The notes: generated by a model not told the origin, from the letters alone. DNA of 64,000 bases from Citrobacter rodentium NBRC 105723 = DSM 16636 (GCF_021278985.1 NZ_CP082833.1:5022001-5086000), one strand, 5' to 3'; positions 40,296-49,705 are shown, numbered from the stretch's first letter. Numbers and translations: made by a program.

Positions 40296-41990
40296 ATGAG
40301 CAGGCATGTCGAGGTGGATCTGCTGGTTATCGGCTCTGGCGCAGCGGGACTCTCTGCCGCCGTCAGCGCTGCGCTGCACGGCGGGCGGGTACTGGTTGCG
40401 GAAAAAGAGCCTGTTATCGGCGGCACCAGCGCCTGGTCCGGCGGCTGGCTCTGGATCCCACAAAACCCGCTCGCCCGTGAAGAGGGTATTGTGGAAGAAG
40501 ATGACGCGCCATTGACCTATCTGCGTGCGGAGATGGAAGGCCGCCCGGCCGACGCGCGCCTGCTCGCCTTTTTACGCCACGGACCGGAAATGGTGGAGTT
40601 CTTTCGTCGCCGAACCGCAGTACAGTTTCTTTCCGGCAGTAAAATGCCGGACTTTCATAACAGTGAAGGCTTCGCTACCGGCGGACGCTCGGTCACCGCC
40701 CAACCCTATGACGCCCGGGAGCTGGGCGACTGGGTGCATCGCCTGCGCCCGCCGCTGGAAACCATCAGCCTGGCGGGGATGGGCATCGCCGGTGGTCAGG
40801 ATATGGCGCACTTCTTTAACGCCACCCGCTCGCCGCGATCGGCGCTGTATGCCGCCAGACGACTGGCCACTCACTACTGGCAGCGCCTGCGTTACGGTCG
40901 CGGACTTCATCTGGTGAATGGCAACGCGCTGGTCGCCAGGCTGCTGCGCTCGGCGCTGGATGCCGGAGTCAGCTTCCAGCTTAACGCTCCGGTATACCGG
41001 CTGCTGCAAGGGGAGCATGGCGTCACTGGCGCCCTTCTCGGTAGTGATGAAGGTGAAATCAGGGTGAACGCCCGCGCGGTGGTACTGGCCTGCGGTGGTT
41101 TCCCGCATGATAAGCAACGCCTTGCGGAGCAGGTCACGCACGCCCGCGAAGGCTACGGTCATTTTTCCGCCGCGCCGCCGGGCAACCAGGGCGACGGCAT
41201 TCGTCTCGGCGAATCCGTCGGCGGGCAGTTTGACGCCTCGCTAAAGCATCCGATGGCCTGGGCGCCCGTCTCGCGCGTGTCGCTCTCCAGTGGACTACAA
41301 CTGGCGTTTCCGCACCTGGTGGAGCGCGCTAAGCCTGGCTTTATCGCCGTGCTGCCTGACGGTAAGCGCTTCGTCAACGAAGCCGACTCCTACCATGATT
41401 TTATCGCCGCGCTGCTCGACGCCACGCCGCCGGGAGAAAAGCCCCAGGCATGGCTTATTGGCGACCATCGCGCCCTGCGTCGCTACGGAATGGGCCACGC
41501 GCGCCCGTCGCCATTTCCGCTCAGCGCCTGGTTGCGTACCGGATATCTGTACAGCGGCGCAACGCTGGAAGAACTTGCAGAAAAATGCGCCATCGACGGC
41601 ACAGCGCTGTGTGCAACCGTTAAGCGCTTCAACGATTTTGCTCGCCAGGGGCGCGACGATGACTTTCGCCGCGGCGCCTCAGCTTACAACCGTGCTCAGG
41701 GCGACGCCAGCCACCGGCCCAGCCCGACGCTTGGGACGCTGGCAAAAGCCCCCTACTACGCGGTACGTATTCTGCCCGGCTCGCTCGGCTCGTTCAGCGG
41801 TCTGAAAACTGACGAACAGGCGCGGGTTCTCGATGCCGGGCAGCGCCCTGTCCCCGGTCTGTTCGCCGTGGGCAACGATATGTCGAGCGTGATGCAGGGG
41901 TTCTACCCCAGCGGCGGCATCACGCTTGGACCTGCCATGACGTTTGGTTACCTGGTCGGGAAAAACCTGTTCGCACATATAACAACGTAA
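40296..41990 (+). CDS. FAD-dependent dehydrogenase, ketosteroid-1-dehydrogenase/flavocytochrome type (copy 2)
   Basis: This second 564-residue flavoprotein is a divergent paralogue of the one two genes upstream. The FAD motif is LLVIGSGAAGLSAA, followed by GGTSAWSGGWLWIP. Copy 1 has Tyr118-Tyr119 where this protein has Phe120-His121 (MPDFHNSEG). The later Tyr sites are kept (NEADSYHDF; FYPSGGITLGPA). The two proteins therefore probably act on different intermediates of one pathway, or form a pair. RBS AAGGGGACCACC precedes the start. The N-terminus has no signal peptide, so it is cytosolic. Confidence 0.82.
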   Translation: MSRHVEVDLLVIGSGAAGLSAAVSAALHGGRVLVAEKEPVIGGTSAWSGGWLWIPQNPLAREEGIVEEDDAPLTYLRAEMEGRPADARLLAFLRHGPEMVEFFRRRTAVQFLSGSKMPDFHNSEGFATGGRSVTAQPYDARELGDWVHRLRPPLETISLAGMGIAGGQDMAHFFNATRSPRSALYAARRLATHYWQRLRYGRGLHLVNGNALVARLLRSALDAGVSFQLNAPVYRLLQGEHGVTGALLGSDEGEIRVNARAVVLACGGFPHDKQRLAEQVTHAREGYGHFSAAPPGNQGDGIRLGESVGGQFDASLKHPMAWAPVSRVSLSSGLQLAFPHLVERAKPGFIAVLPDGKRFVNEADSYHDFIAALLDATPPGEKPQAWLIGDHRALRRYGMGHARPSPFPLSAWLRTGYLYSGATLEELAEKCAIDGTALCATVKRFNDFARQGRDDDFRRGASAYNRAQGDASHRPSPTLGTLAKAPYYAVRILPGSLGSFSGLKTDEQARVLDAGQRPVPGLFAVGNDMSSVMQGFYPSGGITLGPAMTFGYLVGKNLFAHITT

Positions 41991-42065
41991 AAAATGATCC
42001 TCTTAGCCACCGGATGGCGCCCAGCTATAACAACAAATCTTACCTGCACCTGTAATGGAGGCTTT

Positions 42066-42869
42066 ATGAATATGCGTTCCCTCTCGCTTGCGGCACTCAC
42101 CGTGCTGGACGTCCCACCGCCGGAACAGGTGCGTATCGCAGCGCTTGCCGGTTACAGCCACGTTGGTATTCGCCTGCTGCCTTCCACCCCTGACGACCCG
42201 GATTATGACATGCTGGGCGATACCGCGACGGTGCGTGAGACGCTCGCCGCGCTGCGTGATACCGGCATACGCGTTTCCGATGTTGAGATTGTGCGCCTGA
42301 CGCCGGACTTCAACGTACAGGCGCTGCGTCCGTTCCTCGAAACCGCCGCCCGGCTTGAGGCAAAGCAGGTTCTGGTCGCGGGCAACGACGATAACCTCGC
42401 CCGCTGCGCGCAGAACCTCGCAGAGCTGGCGAAAGCGGGAGAAGCATACGGTTTAACGATGAATCTGGAGCCGATGCCGTGGACGGACATCCCGACGCTG
42501 GCCGCCGCGCGGAAGCTGATTGCCGCCAGCGGTCAGCAAAACGTGGGAATTCTGATCGACGCCATCCATTTCTGGCGGGCGGGCGAATCGCTGGAGGCGC
42601 TGGCCGCGCTCCCGTCGCAACAGCTGAACTATATGCAGCTTTGCGATGCCCCGGCGCGTATCCCCACGGAGACCCGGGAGCTGATCTATCAGGCCCGCTG
42701 CGCCCGACTGATCCCCGGTGAAGGTGAACTGGATCTGCGCGGCCTGCTGGCGGCGCTCCCCTCCGCCTTGCCGATCTCAGTGGAGGTGCCGCTGGCCGGC
42801 CCGCAAGGGGCATTGCCCGCTCAGCAACGCGCTCAGTTACTGTTTAACGCCGCACAATCTTTCCTGTAA
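42066..42869 (+). CDS. TIM-barrel sugar phosphate isomerase/dehydratase-like protein
   Basis: The 267-residue protein has the xylose-isomerase-like TIM-barrel pattern (AP-endonuclease 2 family). Likely metal ligands are Glu135 (NLEPMPW), Asp165 and His168 (LIDAIHFW), Asp194 and Glu240 (SVEVPL). The family includes 3-dehydroshikimate dehydratases, inosose dehydratases and hydroxypyruvate isomerases. Beside a shikimate-dehydrogenase-like gene, a dehydratase acting on a hydroaromatic acid is attractive, but this is inference. The start at 42066 has AATGGAGGCTTT upstream. A 75-base gap separates it from the preceding flavoprotein gene. Confidence 0.8.
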   Translation: MNMRSLSLAALTVLDVPPPEQVRIAALAGYSHVGIRLLPSTPDDPDYDMLGDTATVRETLAALRDTGIRVSDVEIVRLTPDFNVQALRPFLETAARLEAKQVLVAGNDDNLARCAQNLAELAKAGEAYGLTMNLEPMPWTDIPTLAAARKLIAASGQQNVGILIDAIHFWRAGESLEALAALPSQQLNYMQLCDAPARIPTETRELIYQARCARLIPGEGELDLRGLLAALPSALPISVEVPLAGPQGALPAQQRAQLLFNAAQSFL

Positions 42870-42882
42870 TCAGGGGGACGCT

Positions 42883-44247
42883 ATGTCACAGACACAACGC
42901 CTGGATGTCAGAGAGTTAATTAACGCCAATCCCCTCAGCCGCTATCAGAAGCTGGTCATCTTCCTCGGTTTCTGCGTGATTGCGCTGGACGGTTTCGATA
43001 TTGCTATCATGGGTTTTATTGCCCCAACGCTCAGGCAGGAGTGGGGAGTCAGTAATCACGAGTTAGGATTTGTTATCAGTACCGCGCTGATCGGCCTGGC
43101 GCTGGGCGCCCTGTTTTCCGGCCCGCTTGCCGACTGGCTGGGGCGAAAAAAGATCATCATCAACAGCGTCTTTTTCTTTGGTTTCTGGACGATAGCAACC
43201 GCCTTCTCGCAGAATATTGAACAGATGATCTTCTTCCGCTTTATGACCGGCCTTGGGCTCGGCGCCGCGATGCCGAACATGAGTACGCTGGTCTCGGAGT
43301 ACGCTCCGGAACGCCAGCGTTCATTTATTATCACCGTGATCTTCTGCGGCTTCACCTTCGGGGCCGCCGTCGGCGGATTTGCCGCATCATGGTTGATTCC
43401 ACAGTTTGGCTGGCATTCGCTAATGGCGCTGGGCGGCATTATGCCGCTACTTTTTGCCCCCATCCTGATCTGGAAACTGCCGGAGTCGGCGCGCTTTCTG
43501 GTGATTAAGCGGGCGCCCGCCGCGCGGATCCATGCCATTTTGCAACGTTGTTACCCCGGTCAGCTAAGCGAAAATGTTTGCTTTACTCTGCCGCCGCAGC
43601 CGGTCAACAGCAGCGCCATAGGCACCGTGCTTTCACGCCAGTACCTGTTCGGCTCGCTGATGCTGTGGCTGGTCTATTTTATGGGGCTGTTCCTGGTCTA
43701 TATCCTCGGCAGCTGGCTACCGACGCTGGTGAAGGAGATTGGTCTGACCGTCAGCCAGGCCGCCATAATGACCGCGATTTACCAGGCCGGGGGCACTATC
43801 GGCTCGCTATTTACCGGTTGGCTGATGGACCGAATTGAACCGCACCGGGCGTTAGGAGTGATATTCACCATTGGCGGCCTGTTTACCATGGCGATAGGCT
43901 ATGCCGGCGTCAATTTCCTGTTACTGTGTCTGCTCGCCTTCGTCAGCGGCGCCTGCCTTAACGGCGCTAATACCGGTATGAACGCCCTTTCCGCCCGCTT
44001 TTATCCTACCCAGGCCCGGGCTACCGGCTCCAGCTGGATGCACGGCGTCGGGCGTATCGGGGCGATTATCAGCGCCTTCGCCGGTGCGGAAATGCTGGCG
44101 CTGGAACTCGATTTCAAATCGGTGTTCCTGATCCTCGGCATTCCGGCAGCGTTAACCGTGGTCGGTCTTACCGCCAAAGGCTACTGGGCGGCGGGCCCGA
44201 TTAGCGGCAAATCCGCCGTCTCCGCCACGCTGAGAAGTCCATCATAA
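42883..44247 (+). CDS. MFS transporter, aromatic acid/H+ symporter family
   Basis: The 454-residue protein has twelve hydrophobic segments and the AAHS-type first-helix motif LDGFDIAIMGFIAP. The loop motif GPLADWLGRKK and the C-half GWLMDRIEP fit the same family, which includes PcaK, BenK and related importers of aromatic and hydroaromatic acids. It likely brings in the substrate of the cluster. GGGGGACG precedes the start. It ends the operon, 14 bases after the TIM-barrel gene. The frame is open further upstream but lies within that gene. Confidence 0.85.
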   Translation: MSQTQRLDVRELINANPLSRYQKLVIFLGFCVIALDGFDIAIMGFIAPTLRQEWGVSNHELGFVISTALIGLALGALFSGPLADWLGRKKIIINSVFFFGFWTIATAFSQNIEQMIFFRFMTGLGLGAAMPNMSTLVSEYAPERQRSFIITVIFCGFTFGAAVGGFAASWLIPQFGWHSLMALGGIMPLLFAPILIWKLPESARFLVIKRAPAARIHAILQRCYPGQLSENVCFTLPPQPVNSSAIGTVLSRQYLFGSLMLWLVYFMGLFLVYILGSWLPTLVKEIGLTVSQAAIMTAIYQAGGTIGSLFTGWLMDRIEPHRALGVIFTIGGLFTMAIGYAGVNFLLLCLLAFVSGACLNGANTGMNALSARFYPTQARATGSSWMHGVGRIGAIISAFAGAEMLALELDFKSVFLILGIPAALTVVGLTAKGYWAAGPISGKSAVSATLRSPS

Positions 44248-44444
44248 GTCCTGTACGCACGCTGCCGAGCGTGTAAACAGTCGGTTTTGTCCACCTTTCC
44301 CGGCGACCTCGCGCCGCCGGATTATTGACTCATAAAGCTATCTGGCGCAAAGGATTCACAGATAAAATATTTGTTAATTATCCTTCTATTTACCCTGCCC
44401 TCTCCCCGCACTACACTACTCCCGGCTTTCAGACAGAGGTGGGA

Positions 44445-45809
44445 ATGAACGATTATAAAATGACGCCGGGCGAGTTACGCGCCACCTGGGGTTTAGGGAC
44501 CGTCTTTTCTTTGCGTATGCTTGGCATGTTTATGGTCCTGCCGGTTCTGACCACTTACGGCATGGCGCTGCAGGGGGCCAGCGAAGCGTTGATCGGCATC
44601 GCGATTGGTATTTACGGCCTGGCGCAGGCGATTTTCCAGATTCCTTTTGGCTTACTTTCCGATCGTATCGGGCGTAAGCCGCTTATCGTCGGCGGGCTGG
44701 CGGTGTTTGTGCTGGGCAGCATTATCGCCGCCCTCTCCCACTCCATCTGGGGGATCATTTTAGGGCGAGCATTGCAGGGCTCCGGGGCGATTGCCGCCGC
44801 CGTGATGGCGCTGCTTTCCGATTTAACCCGCGAGCAAAACCGCACCAAGGCGATGGCGTTTATCGGCGTCAGCTTCGGCATCACCTTCGCTATCGCGATG
44901 GTTCTTGGCCCGATTATCACCCACGCGCTGGGGCTGAACGCCCTGTTCTGGATGATCGCCCTTCTCGCCACCACCGGCATTGTGCTGACAATCTGGGTGG
45001 TGCCGAACAGCAACAATCACGTGCTTAACCGGGAATCCGGCATGGTGCGCGGTAGCTTTCGCAAAGTGCTGGCGGAGCCAAAGCTGCTTAAACTGAACTT
45101 TGGCATCATGTGTCTGCATATTTTACTGATGTCCACCTTCGTTGCGCTGCCGGGAGAGCTGGCGGAATCCGGATTTCCGGCCGCTGAGCACTGGAAAGTT
45201 TATCTTGTCACCATGCTGATTTCGTTTGCCTCCGTGGTTCCCTTCATTATCTACGCCGAAGTAAAGCGTAAAATGAAGCGGGTTTTCCTCTTCTGCGTGG
45301 CGTTAATCCTGATTGCGGAGATTGTCCTGTGGGGCGCAGGAAGTCACTTCTGGGAGCTGATTATCGGCGTACAGCTCTTCTTCCTCGCCTTCAATCTGAT
45401 GGAGGCGCTGCTCCCCTCGCTGATCAGTAAAGAGTCACCGGCAGGCTACAAGGGGACGGCGATGGGCGTCTATTCCACCAGCCAGTTTCTCGGCGTGGCG
45501 ATAGGCGGCTCGCTGGGCGGCTGGGTCGACGGCATGTTTGACGGACAAACCGTTTTTCTGGTCGGCGCGCTGCTGACCGTTCTCTGGCTGGCGGTGGCAA
45601 GCACCATGAAAGAGCCGCCTTACGTCAGCAGCCTGCGGGTGGAAATCCCGCCCGACATCACCATTGATGACACCCTCAAGCAGCGTCTGCTGGCAATGGA
45701 TGGCGTAAGCGAAGTGCTGATCGCGGAGAGTGAACACTCTGCCTATGTGAAGATCGACAGCAAAGTGACCAATCGCTTTGAGGTTGAGCAGGCAATCAGG
45801 CTGGCGTAA
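44445..45809 (+). CDS. yajR: MFS transporter YajR
   Basis: The 454-residue protein matches YajR, an inner-membrane MFS antiporter. It has twelve helices and a C-terminal cytosolic ferredoxin-like YAM domain (about 388-454: SLRVEIPPDITIDDTLKQRL, ending TNRFEVEQAI). The substrate is unknown. GAGGTGGGA precedes the ATG at 44445. The frame is open 40 codons upstream but without homology. It follows the accessory cluster and lies where E. coli has it next to cyoE. Confidence 0.94.
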   Translation: MNDYKMTPGELRATWGLGTVFSLRMLGMFMVLPVLTTYGMALQGASEALIGIAIGIYGLAQAIFQIPFGLLSDRIGRKPLIVGGLAVFVLGSIIAALSHSIWGIILGRALQGSGAIAAAVMALLSDLTREQNRTKAMAFIGVSFGITFAIAMVLGPIITHALGLNALFWMIALLATTGIVLTIWVVPNSNNHVLNRESGMVRGSFRKVLAEPKLLKLNFGIMCLHILLMSTFVALPGELAESGFPAAEHWKVYLVTMLISFASVVPFIIYAEVKRKMKRVFLFCVALILIAEIVLWGAGSHFWELIIGVQLFFLAFNLMEALLPSLISKESPAGYKGTAMGVYSTSQFLGVAIGGSLGGWVDGMFDGQTVFLVGALLTVLWLAVASTMKEPPYVSSLRVEIPPDITIDDTLKQRLLAMDGVSEVLIAESEHSAYVKIDSKVTNRFEVEQAIRLA

Positions 45810-45871
45810 TGATTGCCGAAGGGTGGCTTATCCGGCCTGAGTTCCAGGCCTGCCCCCTCCGGCACAGAGAC

Positions 45872-46363
45872 TTAATCGCGGAAGTTTTTGAACTGGAACG
45901 GCTGGCCTAAATCGCCGCCGCGCACCAGCGCCATTACCGATTGCAGATCGTCACGCGATTTGCCGGTCACGCGAATCTCGTCGCCCTGAATCTGCGCCTG
46001 CACCTTCAGCTTGCTGTCTTTAATCAGCTTGACGATTTTCTTCTGTACGGCACTTTCAATTCCCTGCTTCAGCTTCGCTTCCACATACCAGGTTTTCCCG
46101 CTGTGTACGAACTCTTCCGGCACATCCAGCGAAGCGCCCTCAATGCCGCGCTTGAGCAGCTTGGCGCGCAGGATGTCCAGTAACTGGTTTACCTGAAAAT
46201 CGGACTCGCTCAGCACCTTAATGGTTTTATTGGCGTCGTTCAGTTCAATGCTCGCCTCAACGCCACGAAAATCGAAACGTGACTCAACCTCACGCACCGC
46301 ATTATCCACGCCGTTGCGCGCTTCCTGCAGATCAACCTCAGAAACAATATCGAAAGATGGCAT
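45872..46363 (-). CDS. yajQ: Nucleotide-binding protein YajQ
   Basis: The 163-residue protein is YajQ, with two ferredoxin-like domains that bind nucleic acids or nucleotides. In some bacteria YajQ-like proteins bind c-di-GMP; in E. coli the role is unsettled. The start MPSFDIVSEVDLQEARN at 46363 has GGGAGAAG upstream and matches E. coli. It is convergent with yajR across 62 bases containing a REP-like remnant. Confidence 0.93.
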   Translation of the reverse strand: MPSFDIVSEVDLQEARNGVDNAVREVESRFDFRGVEASIELNDANKTIKVLSESDFQVNQLLDILRAKLLKRGIEGASLDVPEEFVHSGKTWYVEAKLKQGIESAVQKKIVKLIKDSKLKVQAQIQGDEIRVTGKSRDDLQSVMALVRGGDLGQPFQFKNFRD

Positions 46364-46487
46364 CTTTTCTTCTCCCTTCATTTTTGTTGCGTTGCATAAT
46401 ACCTGCAACGAGGCTTAACGAGAAGCTTAGCTGATGGCGCTATACTTAGGCCATAACACTTGGCGCAGTTGCAGGTGAGGAGGAACA

Positions 46488-47399
46488 ATGAAAGTAACAG
46501 TGCTTGGATGCGGCGCCCTGGGTCAACTCTGGCTGACAGCGCTATGCAAACAGGGACATGAAGTACAGGGCTGGATGCGCATTCCGCAGCCCTATTGCAG
46601 CGTGAATTTGATTGAGACGGACGGTTCCATTTTTAACGAGTCGCTGACGGCGAACGATCCTGAATTTCTTGCCGCCAGCGATCTGCTGCTGGTTACGCTG
46701 AAGGCCTGGCAGGTCTCCGACGCGGTAAAAGGTCTGGCCGCCATGCTGCCGGCCACAACGCCAGTCCTGCTGATCCACAATGGCATGGGCACGCTTGAGG
46801 AACTGGCGGCGCTCCGTCAGCCCCTGCTGATGGGCACCACCACCCACGCCGCGCGACGGGATGGCAACGTTATTATCCACGTCGCCAGCGGCACCACCCA
46901 TATCGGCCCGGCGCGTGAACAGGATGGCGACTACAGCTATCTGGCGGATACCCTGCAGTGCGCGCTGCCCGATGTCGCTTGGCACAATAATATTCGCGCC
47001 GAGCTGTGGCGCAAGCTGGCGGTGAACTGCGTGATAAACCCGCTGACCGCGCTGTGGAACTGCCCGAACGGCGAACTGCGCCATCATCCGGATCAGATCG
47101 CGCCTATTTGTCATGAGGTCGCCGCCGTCATAGAACGGGAAGGCTACCATACGTCGGCGGATGATTTGCGCTATTATGTCGAGCAAGTCATTGACAGCAC
47201 AGCGGAAAATATTTCCTCTATGCTACAGGACGTGCGCGCCCAGCGGCATACCGAAATTGATTACATCACCGGTTATCTGTTGAAACGCGCCCGCGCGCAC
47301 GGCATTACGGTTGCGGAAAACAGCCGTCTGTTTGAATTAGTCAAGCGAAAGGAGAGTGAGTATGAGCGCATCGGCACTGGTATGCCTCGCCCCTGGTAG
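46488..47399 (+). CDS. panE: 2-dehydropantoate 2-reductase PanE
   Basis: The 303-residue enzyme reduces ketopantoate to pantoate with NADPH for pantothenate and CoA synthesis. The Rossmann motif is VLGCGALGQLW. The catalytic Lys (WRKLAVNCVINPLTAL) and the conserved late Glu/Asn/Ser region (NISSMLQDV) are present. Strong GAGGAGGA ribosome binding site. Its 3' end overlaps yajL by 38 bases. Confidence 0.96.
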   Translation: MKVTVLGCGALGQLWLTALCKQGHEVQGWMRIPQPYCSVNLIETDGSIFNESLTANDPEFLAASDLLLVTLKAWQVSDAVKGLAAMLPATTPVLLIHNGMGTLEELAALRQPLLMGTTTHAARRDGNVIIHVASGTTHIGPAREQDGDYSYLADTLQCALPDVAWHNNIRAELWRKLAVNCVINPLTALWNCPNGELRHHPDQIAPICHEVAAVIEREGYHTSADDLRYYVEQVIDSTAENISSMLQDVRAQRHTEIDYITGYLLKRARAHGITVAENSRLFELVKRKESEYERIGTGMPRPW

Positions 47400-47952
47400 T
47401 GAAGAAACCGAAGCGGTCACCACCATCGATCTGTTAGTGCGCGGCGGGATCGACGTCACCACCGCAAGCGTCGCCAGCGATGGCGCTCTCACGATCGTTT
47501 GCTCCCGCGGCGTAAAGCTGCTGGCAGACGCGCCGCTGGTGGAGGTCGCCGACGGCGATTACGATGTTATCGTTCTGCCGGGCGGCGTGAAGGGCGCAGA
47601 GTGTTTTCGCGACAGCCCGCTGCTGGTCGAAACCGTCAGGCAGTTCCACCGTTCCGGGCGCATCGTGGCCGCTATTTGCGCGGCGGCGGCAACGGTGCTG
47701 GTGCCCCATGATATCTTCCCGATCGGCAATATGACCGGTTTTCCGGCGCTGAAGGATAAAATCCCCGCCGAACAGTGGCAGGACAAGCGCGTGGTATGGG
47801 ACGCGCGCGTGAAGCTGTTGACCAGTCAGGGACCGGGGACGTCGATTGATTTTGCATTGAAAATTATCGACCTGCTGGCCGGACGTGAAAAAGCCCATGA
47901 AGTGGCGTCACAGCTGGTGATGGCGGCGGGAATTTATAATTATTACGAATAA
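47362..47952 (+). CDS. yajL: Protein/nucleotide deglycase or chaperone YajL
   Basis: The 196-residue protein is the DJ-1/Pfpl-family YajL. The nucleophile Cys106 lies in AAICAAAATVLVPH, with the Glu of the GSEETE segment. It protects proteins against oxidative and glyoxal-type damage (covalent chaperone/deglycase; activity debated). E. coli has CAAP after the nucleophile; here it is CAAA. The start at 47362 is preceded by GGAGAGTGAG inside panE and matches E. coli; an ATG two codons earlier is possible. Confidence 0.93.
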   Translation: MSASALVCLAPGSEETEAVTTIDLLVRGGIDVTTASVASDGALTIVCSRGVKLLADAPLVEVADGDYDVIVLPGGVKGAECFRDSPLLVETVRQFHRSGRIVAAICAAAATVLVPHDIFPIGNMTGFPALKDKIPAEQWQDKRVVWDARVKLLTSQGPGTSIDFALKIIDLLAGREKAHEVASQLVMAAGIYNYYE

Positions 47953-47971
47953 CGATTATTACTGAAATATC

Positions 47972-48042
47972 GCCGGATGGCGGCGTAACCGCCTTATCCG
48001 GCCTACAGTTCAGTAGGCCCGGTAAGCGCAGCGCCACCGGGC
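47972..48042. repeat. REP pair between yajL and thiI
   Basis: Two inverted REP units (47972-48007 and 48013-48042) lie between convergent genes in the common Y/Z arrangement. Confidence 0.8.
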
Positions 48043-48049
48043 AAGAGTA

Positions 48050-49498
48050 TTACGGGCGATATACCTTCACGTTCTCAAAACCCTGCTCGCGCAGATACAG
48101 CGCCTGTAAACGGCTCATCACGCCACGCTCGCACCACAGCAGCCAAGTTTTACTCTGATCGAGATCGCCGAATTTGGTGCTCAGCTTGTAGAACGGCAGC
48201 GTCACCACGTCCACACCTTCCACCCGCAGCGGTTTGTCGTCCTGTTCATCAACAGAGCGAATATCCAGAATCACGTCGTTCGGGCCAAAGCCGCTGACCG
48301 TCTCGACTTCAACCACCTCCTGCGCGGTCTGCTGCGCGATATCACGGATATCGACGTTGGTCGCCTCTTCCACCACCCTGTCGAGAATGCTGAAATCGAA
48401 GTTTTCTTCTTCCGCTTCGATCTTCGATTTGACGGCCTTCACGGTCGGGCTTTTTGAGATCACGCCGCAGTATTCCGGCATGGTGCGGGCAAAATCCTCG
48501 GTGCCAATCTCACGAGCGATATTGATGATGTGCTCTTTGTCATACGAAATCAGCGGACGCAGAATCAGGGTATCCGACACATTGTCGATCAAACGCAGAT
48601 TGGTCAGGGTCTGACTGGAAACCTGGCCCAGCGCTTCACCGGTCACCAGCGCCTGCACGCCATAGCGCTCCGCCACTTTCGACGCCGCGCGCACCATCAT
48701 GCGCTTAAGCACCACGCCCATCTGACCGTCATCAACCTTCTCAAGGATTTCGCCGACCACCGGTTCAAAGTTAATCGCCACAAAGCGTACGCGGTGCGAG
48801 CTGCCGTAGCGGTTCCACAAATAGTGCGCCACCTGGCGAACGCCAATTTCGTGCGCCGCGCCGCCGAGGTTAAAGAAGCAGTAGTGTACGCGGCAGCCGC
48901 GACGCATCAGCATATAGCTGGAGACGCCGGAGTCGAAGCCGCCGGAAATCAGCGACAGCACATCTTCCTGGGTGCCAATCGGGAAGCCGCCGATGCCTTC
49001 GTAACGACCTTTGATCAACAGCAGGCGATCGTCTTCCACTTCCAGATGCACCGTCACGTCCGGGTTAGTCAGCTTCACGCGCGCGGATTCGATATGCTGA
49101 TTTAAACCGCCGCCAACGTAACGTTCCACTTCGATGGAGCTAAACTCATGTTTGCCGCGACGCTTCACGCGCACGCAGAAGGTTTTGCCCTCCAGCCGAT
49201 CGCGATATTCCGCCAGCGCTTTCTCGAAGATATCGTGCATATCGGTAAACGGCACGTCTTCCACTTCGAGAATATGGTGGATGCCCGGAATGCGGGTCAG
49301 CGCGTCGCGGATCGCCAGACGCTGGTTTTCATCTCTGGCGCGAACTTCGATGTTATCCCAGTGGCGGACAACCGCGAGGGTCTCATCATAGTGTTTTAAA
49401 ACGTTACGAATGTTCCCGGTCAGCATCTTTATAAAGCGCAAACGCACAGATTGGCTTTTGATAGTGATTTCCGGGAACAATTTAATGATAAACTTCAT
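48050..49498 (-). CDS. thiI: tRNA 4-thiouridine synthase / thiazole sulfurtransferase ThiI
   Basis: The 482-residue enzyme transfers sulfur from IscS to tRNA (s4U8) and to ThiS in thiamine synthesis. It has an N-terminal ferredoxin-like and THUMP domain, a PP-loop (LISGGFDSGVSS) and a C-terminal rhodanese domain with the active Cys in WLLWCERGVMS. The start MKFIIKLFPEITIKS at 49498 matches E. coli; the upstream extension is not conserved. It is divergent from xseB. Confidence 0.96.
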   Translation of the reverse strand: MKFIIKLFPEITIKSQSVRLRFIKMLTGNIRNVLKHYDETLAVVRHWDNIEVRARDENQRLAIRDALTRIPGIHHILEVEDVPFTDMHDIFEKALAEYRDRLEGKTFCVRVKRRGKHEFSSIEVERYVGGGLNQHIESARVKLTNPDVTVHLEVEDDRLLLIKGRYEGIGGFPIGTQEDVLSLISGGFDSGVSSYMLMRRGCRVHYCFFNLGGAAHEIGVRQVAHYLWNRYGSSHRVRFVAINFEPVVGEILEKVDDGQMGVVLKRMMVRAASKVAERYGVQALVTGEALGQVSSQTLTNLRLIDNVSDTLILRPLISYDKEHIINIAREIGTEDFARTMPEYCGVISKSPTVKAVKSKIEAEEENFDFSILDRVVEEATNVDIRDIAQQTAQEVVEVETVSGFGPNDVILDIRSVDEQDDKPLRVEGVDVVTLPFYKLSTKFGDLDQSKTWLLWCERGVMSRLQALYLREQGFENVKVYRP

Positions 49499-49705
49499 GG
49501 CGGCAATGGTTCTTAAGCAAGCCATCAAAGGCTTGTATTGGAGAATAGTACAGCAGCCCATACATGAAGCTGCATCCAGGCGCGGAAGTATATCATCAAC
49601 CGGGCCATCCTGTGCACATCCCCTTACCATTGCGCGTTATTTGCTTATCAGTACGAGTCCGTTACCATAGTCTTGTGCTGCCATTACTGAGAGTCAGACA
49701 TCTAT

